A DNA stretch of 20,000 nt from Chromera velia (lineage: Eukaryota; Sar; Chromeraceae): NCBI GenBank assembly GCA_018398765.1, contig JAHBMJ010001911.1:1-20000 (forward strand), read 5' to 3'. Positions 19,111-20,000 of this stretch are shown piece after piece. The position numbers were made by a program, and so were the translations under genes. Within the stretch, counting starts at the first letter, position 1. The number at the start of each line of letters is the position of its first letter. Below the pieces are notes generated by a model. The model had not been told where the DNA came from. It did no database searches and was given only the letters and a program-made list of their open reading frames with translations.

Positions 19111-20000
19111 AGCCTGAGGGAAGAGTATACGTACTATGCGGGCCGTTTCGTCATCTTGTGGAAGAGTTTGGCCAGTCGTGAAGACATTTGAAACCTAATG
19201 GCGGTCTCCTGGCCCCTTTTACATGCGTAGACGGTAGTGGGCGAGGTGTATCCTTTTGCAATCAGGTCAAAGGATGGGTCAATAGCCCACATCACGCCTC
19301 TGGACTCTTTATGACTGAGTAAGGTCTTTGTATACGTGATTTCATCTTCTCAAAAACCAAAAGCGATCTTCGTAAACTCTACTTGGAACTTCTGAATTGG
19401 ATCGAATGCTGTGGGCCTGATCGATCGATTGATAGACAGACAAAGAATCCTGGTCTACAACGCTGTCTTGAGAATGAGTGTAAGGAGTTTCCTCCCATAC
19501 TTCCGCTGTATCCCACCTTACCTTCCAAGCTTAATGAGCCTTCTTGCAGACTCAAGCACTGCTTCCTCCAGTGTCATGCTCTTGGTCCAACACTGCGGAA
19601 GGATTTTCAACACAACATATACCTACACTTCGCCATTTGCATCCTTCTTCACCAACCGCAACGGACTGTAAAATTTAATTTCAGCAAAAGCCTCAAAGTC
19701 CCCTTCGCTGACTGCATATTCTCTATACTCTTTGAGCATGTTTCCGGTCAGCTCTCTGGACATACCGGCAATTCGATGTTGTTCCAAGTACGAGAAATCC
19801 ACACCAGGGAACAACTTCTTAATTGTGGATTTCAGCACTTCATTCTGGAATACTTTTTGACAATCCCTGAGGGCATTTTGATTGCCTCTTGCTATGCTTG
19901 TCGAGTTACAGAGAAGATTGAGGGGGACAACATACTTATGAAAGATGAAATGCGCTTGATTAACTTTCAAAGCAATAAGTTGACGCTCTCTGTGAAGCAG

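Larger units (their letters stand above)
17481..20000 (-). pseudogene. Multi-exon locus with one frame interrupted by TAG/TGA codons, 5' end outside window
   Basis: Exons read 20000-19522, 19416-19135, 18862-18731 and 18438-17481, with GT-AG borders and agreeing phases (617 codons to TAA at 17481). In-frame stops lie at 19623 (TAG), 19350 (TGA), the 19135/18862 splice junction (TAG), 18405 (TGA), 18156 (TAG), 17964 (TAG) and 17856 (TAG). The sequence between them looks coding: charged helical exon 1 (KSTIKKLFPGVDFSYLEQHR), KGLKNNVCVQILQKIF in exon 3, and a hydrophobic segment near 17690-17760 (SALLLIGMLHLLLPISV). Some stops could be removed by short introns, for example 36 nt at 19628-19593. 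The final TAA overlaps a GTAAGT donor, so the gene may continue further. Moving the last acceptor to 18451 would replace the 18405 stop with a frameshift in a T6 run. No family is recognised. A pseudogene is the default reading. Confidence 0.55.

Overview
The window is nuclear DNA from a microbial eukaryote. Genes are cut by GT-AG introns, almost all ending in CAG, and one gene is the eukaryote-only proteasome beta-7 subunit (PSMB4). Intron-rich genes of moderate GC content, simple-sequence-rich introns and AT-rich intergenic islands suggest an alga or alveolate. A chromerid such as Chromera velia would fit, but that is an impression, not something the sequence proves.

Layout. (1) 1-6877, plus strand: the 3' part of a large gene with 11 exons whose phases all agree. 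It encodes a TPR-type helical repeat protein with a Ser/Ala-rich linker and an acidic tail. Its 383-833 nt introns hold long (CT)n and (GT)n runs. (2) 6878-11599: a repeat-rich accessory stretch with AT-rich islands, GC-rich perfect hairpins, an inverted pair of a diverged foldback repeat (about 9169-9310 and 10885-11025), a 370-bp GAGT/GAAT minisatellite, a doubtful minus-strand gene (7900-8733) and possible short plus-strand exons. (3) 11600-13066, minus strand: PSMB4 in two exons, the best-identified gene here. (4) 13067-14640: intergenic, with an AT-rich island and a cluster of GCC-GAA-GGC hairpins. (5) 14641-16757, plus strand: an intact four-exon gene for a 473-residue protein of unknown family. 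(6) 17481-20000, minus strand: a convergent gene-like locus of at least four exons. One reading frame runs through consistent splice phases but is interrupted by TAG and TGA codons.

The most interesting signal is a family of near-identical sequences in four introns of the last two loci (14983-15285, 15664-15945, 18439-18730, 18863-19134). Each copy is oriented with its host gene's transcription. They share a core of about 70 bp, and three also carry a 35-bp tandem repeat. This is what introner elements (intron-generating mobile elements) look like. The second signal is the final minus-strand frame, broken only by nonsense codons and not clearly by frameshifts.

The genes do not form an operon or an evident pathway. 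PSMB4 is housekeeping; the others have no recognised function.
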